This document shows, piece after piece, positions 1-9,011 of a stretch of 64,000 bases of DNA; positions within the stretch are counted from its first letter, which is position 1, and each line of letters opens with the position of its first letter. The position numbers were made by a program, and so were the translations under genes. The stretch covers positions 2,480,001 through 2,544,000 of the forward strand of contig NZ_BNEM01000002.1 in assembly GCF_018327705.1 (NCBI RefSeq), read 5' to 3'. The notes below the pieces were generated by a model. The model saw nothing but the letters and a program-made list of their open reading frames with translations, was not told where the DNA came from and ran no database searches. This stretch comes from Catellatospora sp. TT07R-123 (GTDB lineage Bacteria; Actinomycetota; Actinomycetes; Mycobacteriales; Micromonosporaceae).

Positions 1-1681
1 TCGGCGAGGCGTGCTTGCACGGCGAGCCGGTGCACTCCTGGTCCCACGGCACGTCCGGCCAGTGGACGGCGTCGTGCGTGCCGCAGTCGGCCAGGCAGCG
101 GTCGGCCGGGTCGAACACGACCTGCATCGGCGCGGTCTCGGTGCGGTCGGCGCGGGTGCCGTAGTCGATCCGGTTCAGGTACGCGGCGCGGTCGTAGGAG
201 ACCACGTCGGTCTCCTTGAGGTTGCGGGCGTACTTGCCGCTCTCCTTGGTCCAGGTGTAGCTCATGGTGTTGCCGCGGGTGTCGACGACGTGGTCGAGGT
301 TCCAGCGCCAGGCCTGGGTGCAGAAGGAGTCGATGAACGCGGCGGCGTGGCACGGCTCGCCGGTGTGGTTGCCCGACACCGGCACGGTCAGCGTGGTCGC
401 GGCCTTGTCGCCGAACCAGTACTGCGTGCCGTCGGTGGTGGTGACCACCCAGTACTCGCCGTTGCGGGCGCCGTTGGCCGACCCGGTCCGATGCTCGGCC
501 CGGGTGCCGTCGTCGGTGCGCAGGTGCCATCCCCCGGACCCGTCGACGAGGAGCTCACCGGCGTGCCCGGACAGCGACAGGGTCGCGTTGTCGGTGGCCC
601 AGCACAGGTCGCCGGCCTTGGTGGTGTTGTTGGCGCCGTTCTTCATGTCCTCGGCGCAGCTGCGGTACTTGCGCTCGATGAAGCCGCCGTCGAACTCGAA
701 GCCCTCGCCGATCCAGCTGGGCTGGTTGTTGGTGGCGGCCATCTGCCCGTCGACGCTGGACGAGGTGTAGGACAGGGCCACCGACGGCGCCGGGCCACCG
801 AGCGCGGGCGGGCTGCGCATCGGGTAGGACCAGGTGAAGTCACCCGAGCTGCCGCCCGCGGTCCAGGTCGCCGCCGACGACAGCGGCGTGGCCGCGTAGT
901 CGCCCGCCGAGCTGGCCGGGCCCGCGTCCAGGGCCATCAGGGTGCCGGCCGGGGCGGCGGTGTCGGCGGCGGTGCCGACAGTGTTGCCGGACGTGGCCTG
1001 GCGCGGGGCCGCGAGCGTGACCGTCGCCGAGACGGTGCGCGCGGCCGCGTCGTTGTGCGAGGCGACCGGGCGGGGCTGGCAGTTCGCCAGCTCCGGGGTG
1101 GTCAGCGCGCACTCGGGCAGCTCGGACAGGCGCAGCCGCTGGGACCAGTCGGCGCCGTACGCCCACTGGAACGACGAGTAGTCGACCGCGACCTTCGCGG
1201 CGCCGCCGCCGGTCAGGCCGGAGACGCGCAGCAGCAGCCCGTCGGTGCCCGCGCGGCGGGCGGTGTCGTGGTCGTAGACCTGCACCCGGACCTTGCCGGG
1301 GGCGGCCTTGCCCGCGGCGGTCGGGCCGACCCACACCGGCGCGGTGCCCGCGCGGGAGGCCGGGGCGGCGGCCGGGGCGAACCCGGGCGCGGCGGCGGCC
1401 GTCAGCGCCGGGGCGAGATCGAGGTCGGTGGTGGTGGCGCCCGGCCACACGGGGGCGGCACCGGTGAACGGGGTGCCGGTGCGGGGCCGGGTGAGCTGGC
1501 GCGGCGGGACGCGTACGCCCGCGACCGGCTTCTCGTGCTGGGCCCGGCCGGGGTGGAACGGGGCCGCGCCGGCGGGCGGCGGCCCGAGCAGGGACGCGGT
1601 GACGCTCGCCGCGAGGGTGAGCACGAGCGCGAGCGTCCACCGCCCGCTGCCCCGCGGTGGGTGTGACATGACGTCGGTCAT
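1..1681 (-). CDS. RHS/YD-repeat family secreted protein, N-terminal part (runs off left edge)
   Basis: The frame stays open from an ATG at 1681 to the window edge, giving about 560 residues of an unfinished protein. It starts with a signal peptide (basic start, hydrophobic stretch, then Ala-rich cleavage region at about residue 40). Further in are phrases typical of the N-terminal half of actinobacterial RHS/YD-repeat proteins: GDFTWSYPM, PSVALSYTSSSVDGQ, PSWIGEGF and YWFGDK, as in SpvB/TcdB-like shells. A GGAGG lies 11 nt upstream of the ATG at 1681; a second in-frame ATG is at 1669. Such proteins are often polymorphic toxins whose C-terminal tip carries the toxin. That tip lies outside the window, so no toxin activity can be assigned. 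The frame opposite it is a shadow. Confidence 0.85.
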   Translation of the reverse strand, partial: MTDVMSHPPRGSGRWTLALVLTLAASVTASLLGPPPAGAAPFHPGRAQHEKPVAGVRVPPRQLTRPRTGTPFTGAAPVWPGATTTDLDLAPALTAAAAPGFAPAAAPASRAGTAPVWVGPTAAGKAAPGKVRVQVYDHDTARRAGTDGLLLRVSGLTGGGAAKVAVDYSSFQWAYGADWSQRLRLSELPECALTTPELANCQPRPVASHNDAAARTVSATVTLAAPRQATSGNTVGTAADTAAPAGTLMALDAGPASSAGDYAATPLSSAATWTAGGSSGDFTWSYPMRSPPALGGPAPSVALSYTSSSVDGQMAATNNQPSWIGEGFEFDGGFIERKYRSCAEDMKNGANNTTKAGDLCWATDNATLSLSGHAGELLVDGSGGWHLRTDDGTRAEHRTGSANGARNGEYWVVTTTDGTQYWFGDKAATTLTVPVSGNHTGEPCHAAAFIDSFCTQAWRWNLDHVVDTRGNTMSYTWTKESGKYARNLKETDVVSYDRAAYLNRIDYGTRADRTETAPMQVVFDPADRCLADCGTHDAVHWPDVPWDQECTGSPCKHASP

Positions 1682-1869
1682 GGGTGTGCACGCCTCCAGG
1701 CATGGATCGGCAGTATCGGCGCCGACGCTAGGAGCGGCCGCTTGAACACCGCTGTCATCGCAGCTCCGGCCACATGGGACCCGGTTCACGGCCCGTCTGC
1801 TGGGACGGATGCGGCGTGATCGGAATCTCTACCCGCGTTCAGTCGTCTTAGGACGCTCACGCATGCGGA

Positions 1870-1875
1870 TAGTTT
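1870..1875 (+). promoter_or_regulatory. Probable -10 box of a leaderless SARP gene
   Basis: TAGTTT lies seven bases before the GTG at 1883 and no Shine-Dalgarno sequence is present (the spacer is pyrimidine-rich). This places transcription start at or next to the start codon. No convincing -35 is visible. Confidence 0.5.
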
Positions 1876-1882
1876 TCTCCCC

Positions 1883-4822
1883 GTGCGAGTGGGGCTGTTG
1901 GGACCGGTCACCGCCTGGCACGACGGGCGGGCCCTGGCGCTCGGCCCCGCGATGCAGCGGGCGGTGCTGGCCCTGCTGGCGCTGGAGCCGGGCCGGGTCG
2001 TGTCGGTCGAACGCCTCGTGGACGGGCTGTGGGACGAGGAGCATCCGCAGCGGCCCGCCGGGGTGATCCAGACGTACGTGTCGCGGCTGCGGGCCCTGCT
2101 GCGCCCGATCGGGGCGGGCATCGAGCTGCACGGCACCGGGTACCGGCTGGACGTGCCGCCCGGCCAGGTGGATCTGCACGCGTTCCGGGCGGCGGTGGCG
2201 GCGGCACTGCCCGGTGACGACCCGGCGCCGCTGCGGGCGGCGCTGGCGCTGTGGCGCGGCGATCCGCTGGCCGGGCTGCGGTCGACGCCGCTGCTGGACC
2301 GGCTGCGGTCCGGGCTGGCCGAGGAGCGGCTGGCGGCGCGGGAGGAGTGCCTGGACCGCGAGCTGCGCGTGGGGCGGCACCAGCAGGTCGTGGCGGAGCT
2401 GTCGGCGCTGCACGAGGAGCAGCCGCTGCGGGAGCGGCCGCTGGCGCTGCTGCTGCTGGCGCTGTATCGCGACGGGCAGCGGCCGCTGGCGCTGGACCGA
2501 TACGCGCGGGTCCGGCGGCGGCTGGCCGAGGAGCTGGGGCTGGACCCGTCGCCGGAGCTGGCCGAGCTGCACACCCGGCTGCTGCGCGACGATCCGGGGC
2601 TGACGGCCGCGGCGGAACCGGTGCTGCCGGTGCCGCGGCAGCTGCCGCACGACGTGGCGGACTTCACCGGCCGGGACCGGGAGGTCGAGCTGCTGGTCGC
2701 GGCCGCGCGCCAGGACGGCGCGGCGGTGGTCGTCTGCGCGATCGACGGTATGGCCGGAGTCGGCAAGACGGCGCTGGCGGTGCACGTCGGGCACCGGCTG
2801 GCCGACTGGTTCCCCGACGGGCAGCTGTTCCTGGACCTGCACGGTTTCACCGACGGGCACGTGCCGATGGAGGCGGGCGAGGCGCTGGGGGTGCTGCTGC
2901 GGGCGCTGGGCACGGCCGACGCGGCGCTGCCGGAGGGCGCCGCGGAGCGGGCGGGGCTGTGGCGGGGGCTGCTGGCGCGGCGGCGGATGCTGGTGCTGCT
3001 GGACAACGCGGCCACGGCGGAGCAGATCCGGCCGCTGCTGCCCGGCACCGCGGGCTCGCTGGCGCTGGTCACGACGCGGCGCAGGCTGGCGGGCCTGGAC
3101 GGGGCCCGGTCGGTGTCGCTGGAGGTGCTCGACGAGCCGCAGGGGCGGCGGCTGTTCAACGGGGTCGTCGGGGCGCGCGCCCACGCCGAGCCCGCGGCGG
3201 TCGGCGAGGTGCTGGCCCTGTGCGGGCACCTGCCGCTGGCGATCCGGATCGCGGCGGCCCGCCTGCACCACCGCAGCCAGTGGTCGGTCGGCCACCTGGC
3301 GGCGCGGTTGCGGGCCGAGCAGCGGCGGCTGGCGGAGCTGCGTTCCGGCGACAACGACGTGGAGGCTGCCTTTCGGCTGTCCTACCGCGACCTGACCCGG
3401 CTGGAGCAGCGGCTGCTGCGGCTGGTGGGCACGTATCCGGGCCACGACGTGACGGCCGCCTCGGCGGCGGCGCTGCTCGGGGCCGATCCGGTGCGCACCG
3501 ACGAGCTGCTGGAGGCGCTGCTCGACGCGCACCTGCTGCTACAGCGGACGGCGGACCGGTATCGCTGCCACGACCTGGTGCGGGTGTTCGCCGCGGAGCT
3601 GGCCGGGCCGGGCGAGCGGGCCGAGGCGGGAGCCCGGGTGCGCGACTGGCACCGGGCGGCTGCCGCCGCGGCGATGGACGCGTACGTGCCCGCCGAGCGC
3701 GAGTACCGGCCCGTGATCGGCCCGGCCGCCGACCCGGTGCCCGTGTTCGCCGACGCCGCCGGGGCGCTGGCCTGGCTGGACACCGAGCGGGCGAACCTGA
3801 TCGCGCTGGCGCGGTCCGGGGCGGGCGTGCCCGGCTACGCCGGGGACCTGTCGCGGCTGCTGTTCCGCTACCTGGACAACCGGGGGCACTACGGGGACGC
3901 GCAGTTCCTGCACGGGCTGGCCGCCGCCGACCCGGACGCCGCGGTGCGGGCCTCGGCGTACGGGAGCCTGGGCAACATGGCGCTGCGGCGCGGCCACTAC
4001 CCGGTCGCGCTGGACCACTACGAGCGGGCGCTGGGCCTGGTCCGGTCCGCCGGTGACCGGGCCTCGGAGAGCCGGCTGCTCAACAACGTCGGCATCGTGC
4101 TGTCGTGGACGGGGCAGCCCGACGCGGCGATCGGGCACCACGAGCGGGGGCGGGAGCTGGCGGGGCAGGTCGGCGACCGGCTGACCGAGGCGCGGTCGCT
4201 GGGCAACCTCGGCACGGTGTACAAGATGCTGGGCCGCCACCTCGCCGCGACGGCCGCCCACGAGCAGGCGCTGCCGATCTTCGAGGAACTCGGTGCCACC
4301 GGCAGCCTGGCGCTGACGCTGTTCAACCTGGGCGGGCTGGGCATCGATCTGGAGCACTACGACAAGGCGCTGGCCTACCTGCGGCGGGCGCTGCCGATGG
4401 CGGTGGAGCTCGGCGACCGGTCGCTGGAGGCGAACGTGCTCGACGCGGGCGGCCGCGCGCTGGCGTGCCTGGGTGACCCCGACGGGGCCGTCGGGCACCA
4501 CGAGCGCGCGCTGGCGATCAGCCGGGAGATCGGCAACCGGCCCGACGAGCACCGGGTGCTGAACTCGCTCGGGGAGACGCTGACGGCGGCCGGCCGGCCC
4601 GAAGCGGCGCTGCCCGTCCACGATCAGGCCCGGGAGCTGGCCGGGGCGGTGGGCGAGCCGTCGGGGGTGGCCCGCGCAGACGAGGGGGCGGGCCGGGCGC
4701 TGCTGGCGCTCGGGGACCGGGCGGGTGCGGAGCAGCTGCTGCGGGCGGCGCTGGACGGGTTCCGGGAGCTGGGACTGCCGCAGGCCGACCGGATCGAGCT
4801 GCTGCTGAAGGAGGCGGACTGA
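1883..4822 (+). CDS. AfsR-like SARP regulator with NB-ARC ATPase and TPR repeats
   Basis: This 979-residue protein has the AfsR architecture. A winged-helix DNA-binding domain occupies residues 1-95 and a BTAD domain about 95-245. An NB-ARC/STAND NTPase follows, with P-loop GMAGVGKT at 289-296. TPR repeats run from about 690 to the end (GNMALRRGHYPVALDHYERA, GNLGTVYKMLG). SARPs bind short direct repeats and recruit RNA polymerase; the STAND and TPR parts normally gate this by ligand or partner binding. The GTG at 1883 is preferred because the winged helix begins immediately (RVGLLGPV) and a -10-like TAGTTT sits seven bases upstream. It is divergent from the RHS gene. No secondary-metabolite cluster is visible nearby, so the target is unknown. 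Confidence 0.9.
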   Translation: MRVGLLGPVTAWHDGRALALGPAMQRAVLALLALEPGRVVSVERLVDGLWDEEHPQRPAGVIQTYVSRLRALLRPIGAGIELHGTGYRLDVPPGQVDLHAFRAAVAAALPGDDPAPLRAALALWRGDPLAGLRSTPLLDRLRSGLAEERLAAREECLDRELRVGRHQQVVAELSALHEEQPLRERPLALLLLALYRDGQRPLALDRYARVRRRLAEELGLDPSPELAELHTRLLRDDPGLTAAAEPVLPVPRQLPHDVADFTGRDREVELLVAAARQDGAAVVVCAIDGMAGVGKTALAVHVGHRLADWFPDGQLFLDLHGFTDGHVPMEAGEALGVLLRALGTADAALPEGAAERAGLWRGLLARRRMLVLLDNAATAEQIRPLLPGTAGSLALVTTRRRLAGLDGARSVSLEVLDEPQGRRLFNGVVGARAHAEPAAVGEVLALCGHLPLAIRIAAARLHHRSQWSVGHLAARLRAEQRRLAELRSGDNDVEAAFRLSYRDLTRLEQRLLRLVGTYPGHDVTAASAAALLGADPVRTDELLEALLDAHLLLQRTADRYRCHDLVRVFAAELAGPGERAEAGARVRDWHRAAAAAAMDAYVPAEREYRPVIGPAADPVPVFADAAGALAWLDTERANLIALARSGAGVPGYAGDLSRLLFRYLDNRGHYGDAQFLHGLAAADPDAAVRASAYGSLGNMALRRGHYPVALDHYERALGLVRSAGDRASESRLLNNVGIVLSWTGQPDAAIGHHERGRELAGQVGDRLTEARSLGNLGTVYKMLGRHLAATAAHEQALPIFEELGATGSLALTLFNLGGLGIDLEHYDKALAYLRRALPMAVELGDRSLEANVLDAGGRALACLGDPDGAVGHHERALAISREIGNRPDEHRVLNSLGETLTAAGRPEAALPVHDQARELAGAVGEPSGVARADEGAGRALLALGDRAGAEQLLRAALDGFRELGLPQADRIELLLKEAD

Positions 4823-4989
4823 CGTTCCGGCCGTGTCGGTTTCACGCCGATTCGGCCACTGTGGACGAAGTCGCTCGCCCGGTACGCGAAATCCATTCAG
4901 AATTCACCACCGCCTATCCCGTGGGTTCACCGGCTGCCGCAGGCGCTGCCGAGCATGTGGCGACACTCTGTCCCACAGGGAGGCACCTC

Positions 4990-5835
4990 ATGCGCGTCCG
5001 ACGGCTCTCCGTCGCCGCCGTGGCCCTGGCCGCGCTCGCCGCGACCACGGTCTACGCCCAGCACGCCGCCGCGGCACCCGCCGTGCCGCGGCCGGACCAC
5101 ATCGTGCTGGTGATGTTCGAGAACAAGAACTACTCCAGCATCAGCGGCAGCTCCAGCGCGCCGTACTTCAACTCCCTGGCGTCGCAGGGGGCGAAGTTCA
5201 CCAACTCGTACGCGATCACCCACCCGAGCCAGCCGAACTACATCGCGCTGGTGTCGGGCGGCGTGCAGGGCGTGACCAACGACGACTGCCCGAAGAACTT
5301 CACCGGCAAGGAGAACCTGGCCCACCAGCTCAACGCGGCCGGGTTCAGCTTCACCGGCTACTCCGAGGCGATGCCGTCGGACGGCTACACCGGCTGCTCC
5401 AGCGGCAACTACCGGCGCAAGCACAACGGCTGGGTGAACTTCGACAACGTGCCCGCGTCGGGCAACCTGACGTACGCGAGCTTCCCGAGCGACTTCACCA
5501 AGCTGCCGACGGTGTCGTTCGTGTCCCCGGACATGTGCAACGACATGCACGACTGCTCGGTGGGCACCGGCGACACGTGGCTGCGCAACAACCTCGACGC
5601 GTACGCCCAGTGGGCCAAGACCCACAACAGCCTGCTCATCGTCACGTTCGACGAGTCGGGCGTGAGCCTGACCAACAAGATCTTCACGGTCTTCGTGGGT
5701 CAGCACGTGAAGCCGGGCAACTACTCGGAGAGCATCAACCACTACTCGGTCCTGCGCACCATCGAGGACGCCTACGGGCTGGCCGCGATCGGCGGCGCCG
5801 CCTCGAAGTCCCCGATCACCGACTGCTGGCAGTAG
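4990..5835 (+). CDS. Secreted alkaline phosphatase-fold phosphoesterase (AcpA/phospholipase C-like family)
   Basis: The 281-residue product has a signal peptide (MRVRRL, hydrophobic core, cleavage near AAAAPA). A mature domain of the phosphoesterase family that includes acid phosphatase AcpA and phospholipase C follows. Visible family marks are HIVLVMFENKNYSSI near the mature N terminus (the N of ENKNY is the expected nucleophile-side residue), THPSQPNYIALVSG, FVSPDMCNDMHDC and LLIVTFDES near the C terminus. These supply metal-binding Asp/His residues. The ATG at 4990 is chosen over an upstream in-frame GTG because GGAGG lies 6-7 nt before it and the signal peptide starts there. A phosphate-ester hydrolase acting outside the cell is likely; the exact substrate cannot be told. 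Confidence 0.85.
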   Translation: MRVRRLSVAAVALAALAATTVYAQHAAAAPAVPRPDHIVLVMFENKNYSSISGSSSAPYFNSLASQGAKFTNSYAITHPSQPNYIALVSGGVQGVTNDDCPKNFTGKENLAHQLNAAGFSFTGYSEAMPSDGYTGCSSGNYRRKHNGWVNFDNVPASGNLTYASFPSDFTKLPTVSFVSPDMCNDMHDCSVGTGDTWLRNNLDAYAQWAKTHNSLLIVTFDESGVSLTNKIFTVFVGQHVKPGNYSESINHYSVLRTIEDAYGLAAIGGAASKSPITDCWQ

Positions 5836-5842
5836 CAACCCG

Positions 5843-5870
5843 CCCGCACCCGGTCGAGGCCGGGTGCGGG
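5843..5870. terminator. GC-rich stem-loop between phosphoesterase and propeller genes
   Basis: CCCGCACCCG and CGGGTGCGGG form perfect 10-bp arms around an 8-nt loop, directly after the phosphoesterase stop. There is no T-run, so it may attenuate or protect the mRNA rather than end it fully. Confidence 0.45.
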
Positions 5871-5889
5871 CCCACGGTCGAGGAGTCCC

Positions 5890-6867
5890 GTGCGCACCCG
5901 TACCAAGCTGATCGTCATGGCGGCCGCGACCGTGCTGCTGGCCACCGCCGCCACCGGCTACATCCGGATCGCGGCGTCGCGTGCCGCGCAGCCGGTCGCC
6001 ACCGGCGCGGTCTCGCTGCGCGAACCGGGGCGCATCCTGTTCCGCAGCACCGCCCCGGACTCGCTCGGGCACCTGGCGGCGGTCTCGGCCGCCGACCCGG
6101 CCGGGCCCCGCACCGTGTCGGAGCTGAGCTGCAACCGCGTCTACGCGGCCGCCGGGACCGGGATCTGCCTGCGCCCCGACGGGCTGCTGCCGACATACCA
6201 GCTGGTCTGGCTCGACGCCGAGCTGCACCACCGCGCGGAGATCCCCATCGTCGGGGTGCCGAACCGGGCCCGGGTCTCGCCGTCGGGCCGGCTGCTGGCC
6301 TGGACCGCGTTCGTGCAGGGCGACTCCTACAACGGCGGCCGGTTCTCCACCCGCACCGGCCTGCTCGACCCCGCCACCGGCACCGAGTACGACCTTGAGC
6401 AGTTCACGATCCTCCTGGACGGGGCGCCGTACCGGTCGGTGGACGTCAACTTCTGGGGCATCACCGCGGCCGCCGACGACGACCGCTTCTACGCGACGCT
6501 GGACACCGGCGGCCGGCGCTACCTGGTGGAAGGTTCGCTGCGGACGCGTACCGTGCGGACGCTGGCGGCCAACGTCGAGTGCCCGTCGCTGTCGCCGGAC
6601 GGCACCCGGCTCGGGTTCAAGGAGGCGGTCGGCGGCGACCCCGCGCGCGGCTGGCGCGTGACCGTGCTGGACCTGGCCACGCTGGCCCGGACCCCGCTGG
6701 CCGAGACCCGCAGCGTCGACGACCAGGTCGTCTGGCTCGACGACCGCACCATCGGGTACGCCATCGTGCGCGAGCACGGCTCCGACGTGTGGGCCGTGCC
6801 CGCCGACGGCACCGGCCGGGCCCGCCTGCTCGTCCCCGACGCCGAGTCCCCGGCCCCGCTGCGCTGA
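5890..6867 (+). CDS. Membrane-anchored or secreted TolB-like beta-propeller protein
   Basis: This 325-residue protein has an N-terminal hydrophobic segment (residues 6-30, without an obvious signal-peptidase site, so possibly a membrane anchor). The rest is blade-like repeats of the PD40/TolB kind: SPSGRLLAWTAF, CPSLSPDGTRLGFKE, WLDDRTIGYAIV, ended by VWAVPADGTGRARLL. Such propellers usually act as binding scaffolds outside the membrane. The GTG at 5890 is preceded by AGGAG four bases upstream. The gene follows the phosphoesterase in the same direction after a stem-loop and may share its transcript. No catalytic residues are recognisable. Confidence 0.7.
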   Translation: MRTRTKLIVMAAATVLLATAATGYIRIAASRAAQPVATGAVSLREPGRILFRSTAPDSLGHLAAVSAADPAGPRTVSELSCNRVYAAAGTGICLRPDGLLPTYQLVWLDAELHHRAEIPIVGVPNRARVSPSGRLLAWTAFVQGDSYNGGRFSTRTGLLDPATGTEYDLEQFTILLDGAPYRSVDVNFWGITAAADDDRFYATLDTGGRRYLVEGSLRTRTVRTLAANVECPSLSPDGTRLGFKEAVGGDPARGWRVTVLDLATLARTPLAETRSVDDQVVWLDDRTIGYAIVREHGSDVWAVPADGTGRARLLVPDAESPAPLR

Positions 6868-6904
6868 CCTGTGGTTTTGCCCGGTACGGCAGCCCTGCTG
6901 CTCC

Positions 6905-6910
6905 TAGGCT
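6905..6910 (+). promoter_or_regulatory. Probable -10 box, leaderless LLM oxidoreductase gene
   Basis: TAGGCT ends seven bases before the ATG at 6918. The short CGGAGT that follows could also serve as a weak ribosome site, so both modes remain possible. Confidence 0.45.
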
Positions 6911-6917
6911 CGGAGTC

Positions 6918-7847
6918 ATGGAGCTGCGGATCTTCACCGAACCCCAGCAGGGTGCCTCCTACGACCAGCTGCTGGCTGTGGCGCGCTGCGCCGAGGACGC
7001 CGGGTACGGCGCGTTCTTCCGCTCCGACCACTACCTGAAGATGGGCGAGGTCAGCGGCCTGCCCGGCCCGACCGACGCGTGGACGACCCTGGCCGGGCTG
7101 GCCCGCGACACGTCCCGGATCCGCCTGGGCACCCTGATGACGGCGGCCACGTTCCGCCACCCGGGCCCGCTGGCGATCAGCGTGGCGCAGGTGGACGCGA
7201 TGAGCGGCGGCCGGGTCGAGCTGGGGCTGGGCGCGGGCTGGTTCGCCGAGGAGCACGAGGCGTACGGCATCCCGTTCCCGCCGGTCGGCGAGCGCTTCGA
7301 CCTGCTCGGCGAGCAGTTGCAGATCATCACGGGGCTGTGGCGTACGCCGGTGGGCGGCAGTTTCGACTTCCACGGCAGCCACTACACGCTGACCCGCTCC
7401 CCCGCGCTGCCCAAGCCGGTGCAGAGCCCGCATCCGCCGATCCTGCTCGGCGGCGGGGGAAAGCGGCGCACGCCGGTGCTGGCGGCGCGGTTCGCCGACG
7501 AGTTCAACATGCCGTTCGCGAGCGTGGCGGACACGGAAACGCAGTTCGGGCGGGTGCGGCAGGCGTGCGAGCGGGCCGGGCGCGACCCGGGGACGCTGCG
7601 GCTGTCCAACGCGCTGGTGCTGTGCTGCGGGCGTACCGACGCGGAGGTGCGGCGGCGGGCGGCGGCGATCGGGCGGGAGGAGGACGAGCTGCGCACCAAC
7701 GGCCTGGCCGGGTCGCCCGCCGAGGTCGTCGAGAAGATCGGCCGGTACGCCGAGACCGGCGCCCAGCGCGTCTACCTCCAGATCCTGGACCTGACCGACC
7801 TGGACCACCTGGAGCTGGTGGCCGCGCAGGTCGCCCCGCAGGTGTGA
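6918..7847 (+). CDS. LLM-class F420-dependent oxidoreductase (TIGR03560-like)
   Basis: The 309-residue product is a bacterial luciferase-like monooxygenase-fold enzyme. Family marks are the N-terminal strand MELRIFTEP, FFRSDHYLKM, IRLGTLMTAATFRHPGPLA, VDAMSGGRVELGLGAGW, the segment YGIPFPPVGERFD, and HPPILLGGGGKRRTP. The signature best fits the actinobacterial F420-dependent group, which uses reduced F420 for hydride transfer to an unknown substrate. Here F420 rather than FMN is inference from family resemblance. The ATG at 6918 is chosen because the TIM-barrel begins there; the longer frame upstream overlaps the propeller gene. Confidence 0.85.
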   Translation: MELRIFTEPQQGASYDQLLAVARCAEDAGYGAFFRSDHYLKMGEVSGLPGPTDAWTTLAGLARDTSRIRLGTLMTAATFRHPGPLAISVAQVDAMSGGRVELGLGAGWFAEEHEAYGIPFPPVGERFDLLGEQLQIITGLWRTPVGGSFDFHGSHYTLTRSPALPKPVQSPHPPILLGGGGKRRTPVLAARFADEFNMPFASVADTETQFGRVRQACERAGRDPGTLRLSNALVLCCGRTDAEVRRRAAAIGREEDELRTNGLAGSPAEVVEKIGRYAETGAQRVYLQILDLTDLDHLELVAAQVAPQV

Positions 7848-7960
7848 CCCGCAGTCACCTCACCGACAGCGCGGCGCCGTATCAGCCCGGCCCCGGACCG
7901 CCTCTTTCCTGGTGAACGACCTGCCGCCCCGGCCGGTCCGCCAGTGGAGGAGTGCGAACC

Positions 7961-8368
7961 ATGCCCAAGAAGATCGGCGACACCAAGCTCGTCGCGACCT
8001 ACGGCACCCCGAACATCTCGTACGGCCAGTCGACCGGCCTGCTCAAGCACAAGCCGCTGCTGACGTTCAAGATCGGCAACGACATGCACGTGACGATCAT
8101 CCCCGACGACGGCTGGTGCATGAGCCAGATGATGTACGAGTCGGGCGAGGACTACGAGAACACCGCGAGCAAGCGCCTGCACACCAACGTCGCCGACCTG
8201 ACCTTCGACGAGTTCCACGTCACCGACGAGCAGACCAAGGCGTCCACCTTCATCACCGTCACCGGCACGCTGGGCGTCTCGGAGTCCACCGCCACGAAGG
8301 AGGCGGCGCAGCGGGTCGGTTCCGAGGTCATCGGGTACGTCAAGACCGAGAGCAAGACCAAGGTCTGA
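7961..8368 (+). CDS. Hypothetical cytoplasmic protein, 135 aa
   Basis: I do not recognise this family. The product is 135 residues, polar, without signal peptide or membrane segment, and looks beta-rich (KLVATYGTPNIS, LTFKIGNDMHVTIIPDDGW, STFITVTGTLGVSES), ending in a lysine-rich tail. Codon use is typical of a real gene in this genome. The ATG at 7961 has GGAGG about 8-10 nt upstream; an in-frame GTG at 7952 overlaps that site and is less likely. It stands between the oxidoreductase and a secreted protein, separated from the latter by a long nested palindrome. Confidence 0.7.
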   Translation: MPKKIGDTKLVATYGTPNISYGQSTGLLKHKPLLTFKIGNDMHVTIIPDDGWCMSQMMYESGEDYENTASKRLHTNVADLTFDEFHVTDEQTKASTFITVTGTLGVSESTATKEAAQRVGSEVIGYVKTESKTKV

Positions 8369-8400
8369 GCCGCCGTGACCGGACGCTGACGCCACCGGGA

Positions 8401-8467
8401 GGGGTGCGGCCGAACGTGGATGTCGGCGCCGCGATCGCGGCGCCGACACCGCGGCCGAAGGCCGCAC
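8401..8467. repeat. Nested palindrome with perfect 28-bp core
   Basis: Positions 8421-8448 are a perfect 28-bp palindrome centred on GCGATCGC. It is nested inside outer arms GTGCGGCC (8404-8411) and GGCCGCAC (8460-8467). It lies between two same-strand genes and could be a terminator, an mRNA hairpin or a protein-binding site. There is no T-run. Confidence 0.75.
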
Positions 8468-8485
8468 ACCCCCGAGGAGCCCCTC

Positions 8486-8953
8486 ATGAACACTTCCCGC
8501 CGGCTGGTCCGGGCCCTGCTGGTCGCGGCGGCGCTGGCCGCCCCGATCGCCGTGGCCGCCCCCGCGCACGCGTCGACGGCCAGCAACGGGTGCACCGTGA
8601 CGCCGAAGACGCCCTACCACAACGGCGACTTCACCGCCGCGGGCCTCAAGCGCATCGCGTACGAGGTGGAGATCACCTGCGTGGCCGGGGTGACCATCAC
8701 CGTGGAGGAGCAGCGCTGGGAGGAGGACGCGAACCAGTCCGACGACTTCATCGGCGACAGCTCGCTGGTGCGGGCGTTCCCGACGGCCGACACGATCACC
8801 TGGACGATCACCGGAACGCTGCCGGACACCGACGACCTGTTCGACATGTACGAGGAGATGTACCAGAAGGTGCACTTCAAGGTGACCAGCGGCCCGGTGA
8901 CCTCGGGCTGGACCAACTGGGAGCGCAGCGGCGTGCGGTCGATCCACGTCTGA
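8486..8953 (+). CDS. Secreted hypothetical protein, 155 aa
   Basis: The product begins with a clear signal peptide (MNTSRRLVRALL, Ala-rich core, cleavage near PAHAS). The mature part is about 125 residues, acidic and probably all-beta, with two cysteines (SNGCTVTP and VEITCVAG) that could form one disulfide. I recognise no family. The ATG at 8486 has GAGGAG seven bases upstream. The coding region ends at a strong stem-loop shared with the opposing gene. Function unknown; an extracellular location is the only thing the sequence supports. Confidence 0.75.
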   Translation: MNTSRRLVRALLVAAALAAPIAVAAPAHASTASNGCTVTPKTPYHNGDFTAAGLKRIAYEVEITCVAGVTITVEEQRWEEDANQSDDFIGDSSLVRAFPTADTITWTITGTLPDTDDLFDMYEEMYQKVHFKVTSGPVTSGWTNWERSGVRSIHV

Positions 8954-8964
8954 TCCGGACGCGG

Positions 8965-8997
8965 GCGGGCGGGACCGGTCAGCCCGGTCCCGCCCGC
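8965..8997. terminator. Bidirectional stem-loop between convergent secreted-protein genes
   Basis: Perfect 14-bp arms at 8965-8978 and 8984-8997 around a 5-nt loop lie between the convergent stops at 8953 and 9012. No T-run is present, as is common in such GC-rich genomes. Confidence 0.65.
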
Positions 8998-9011
8998 CGC
9001 TTGCCGCAGAG

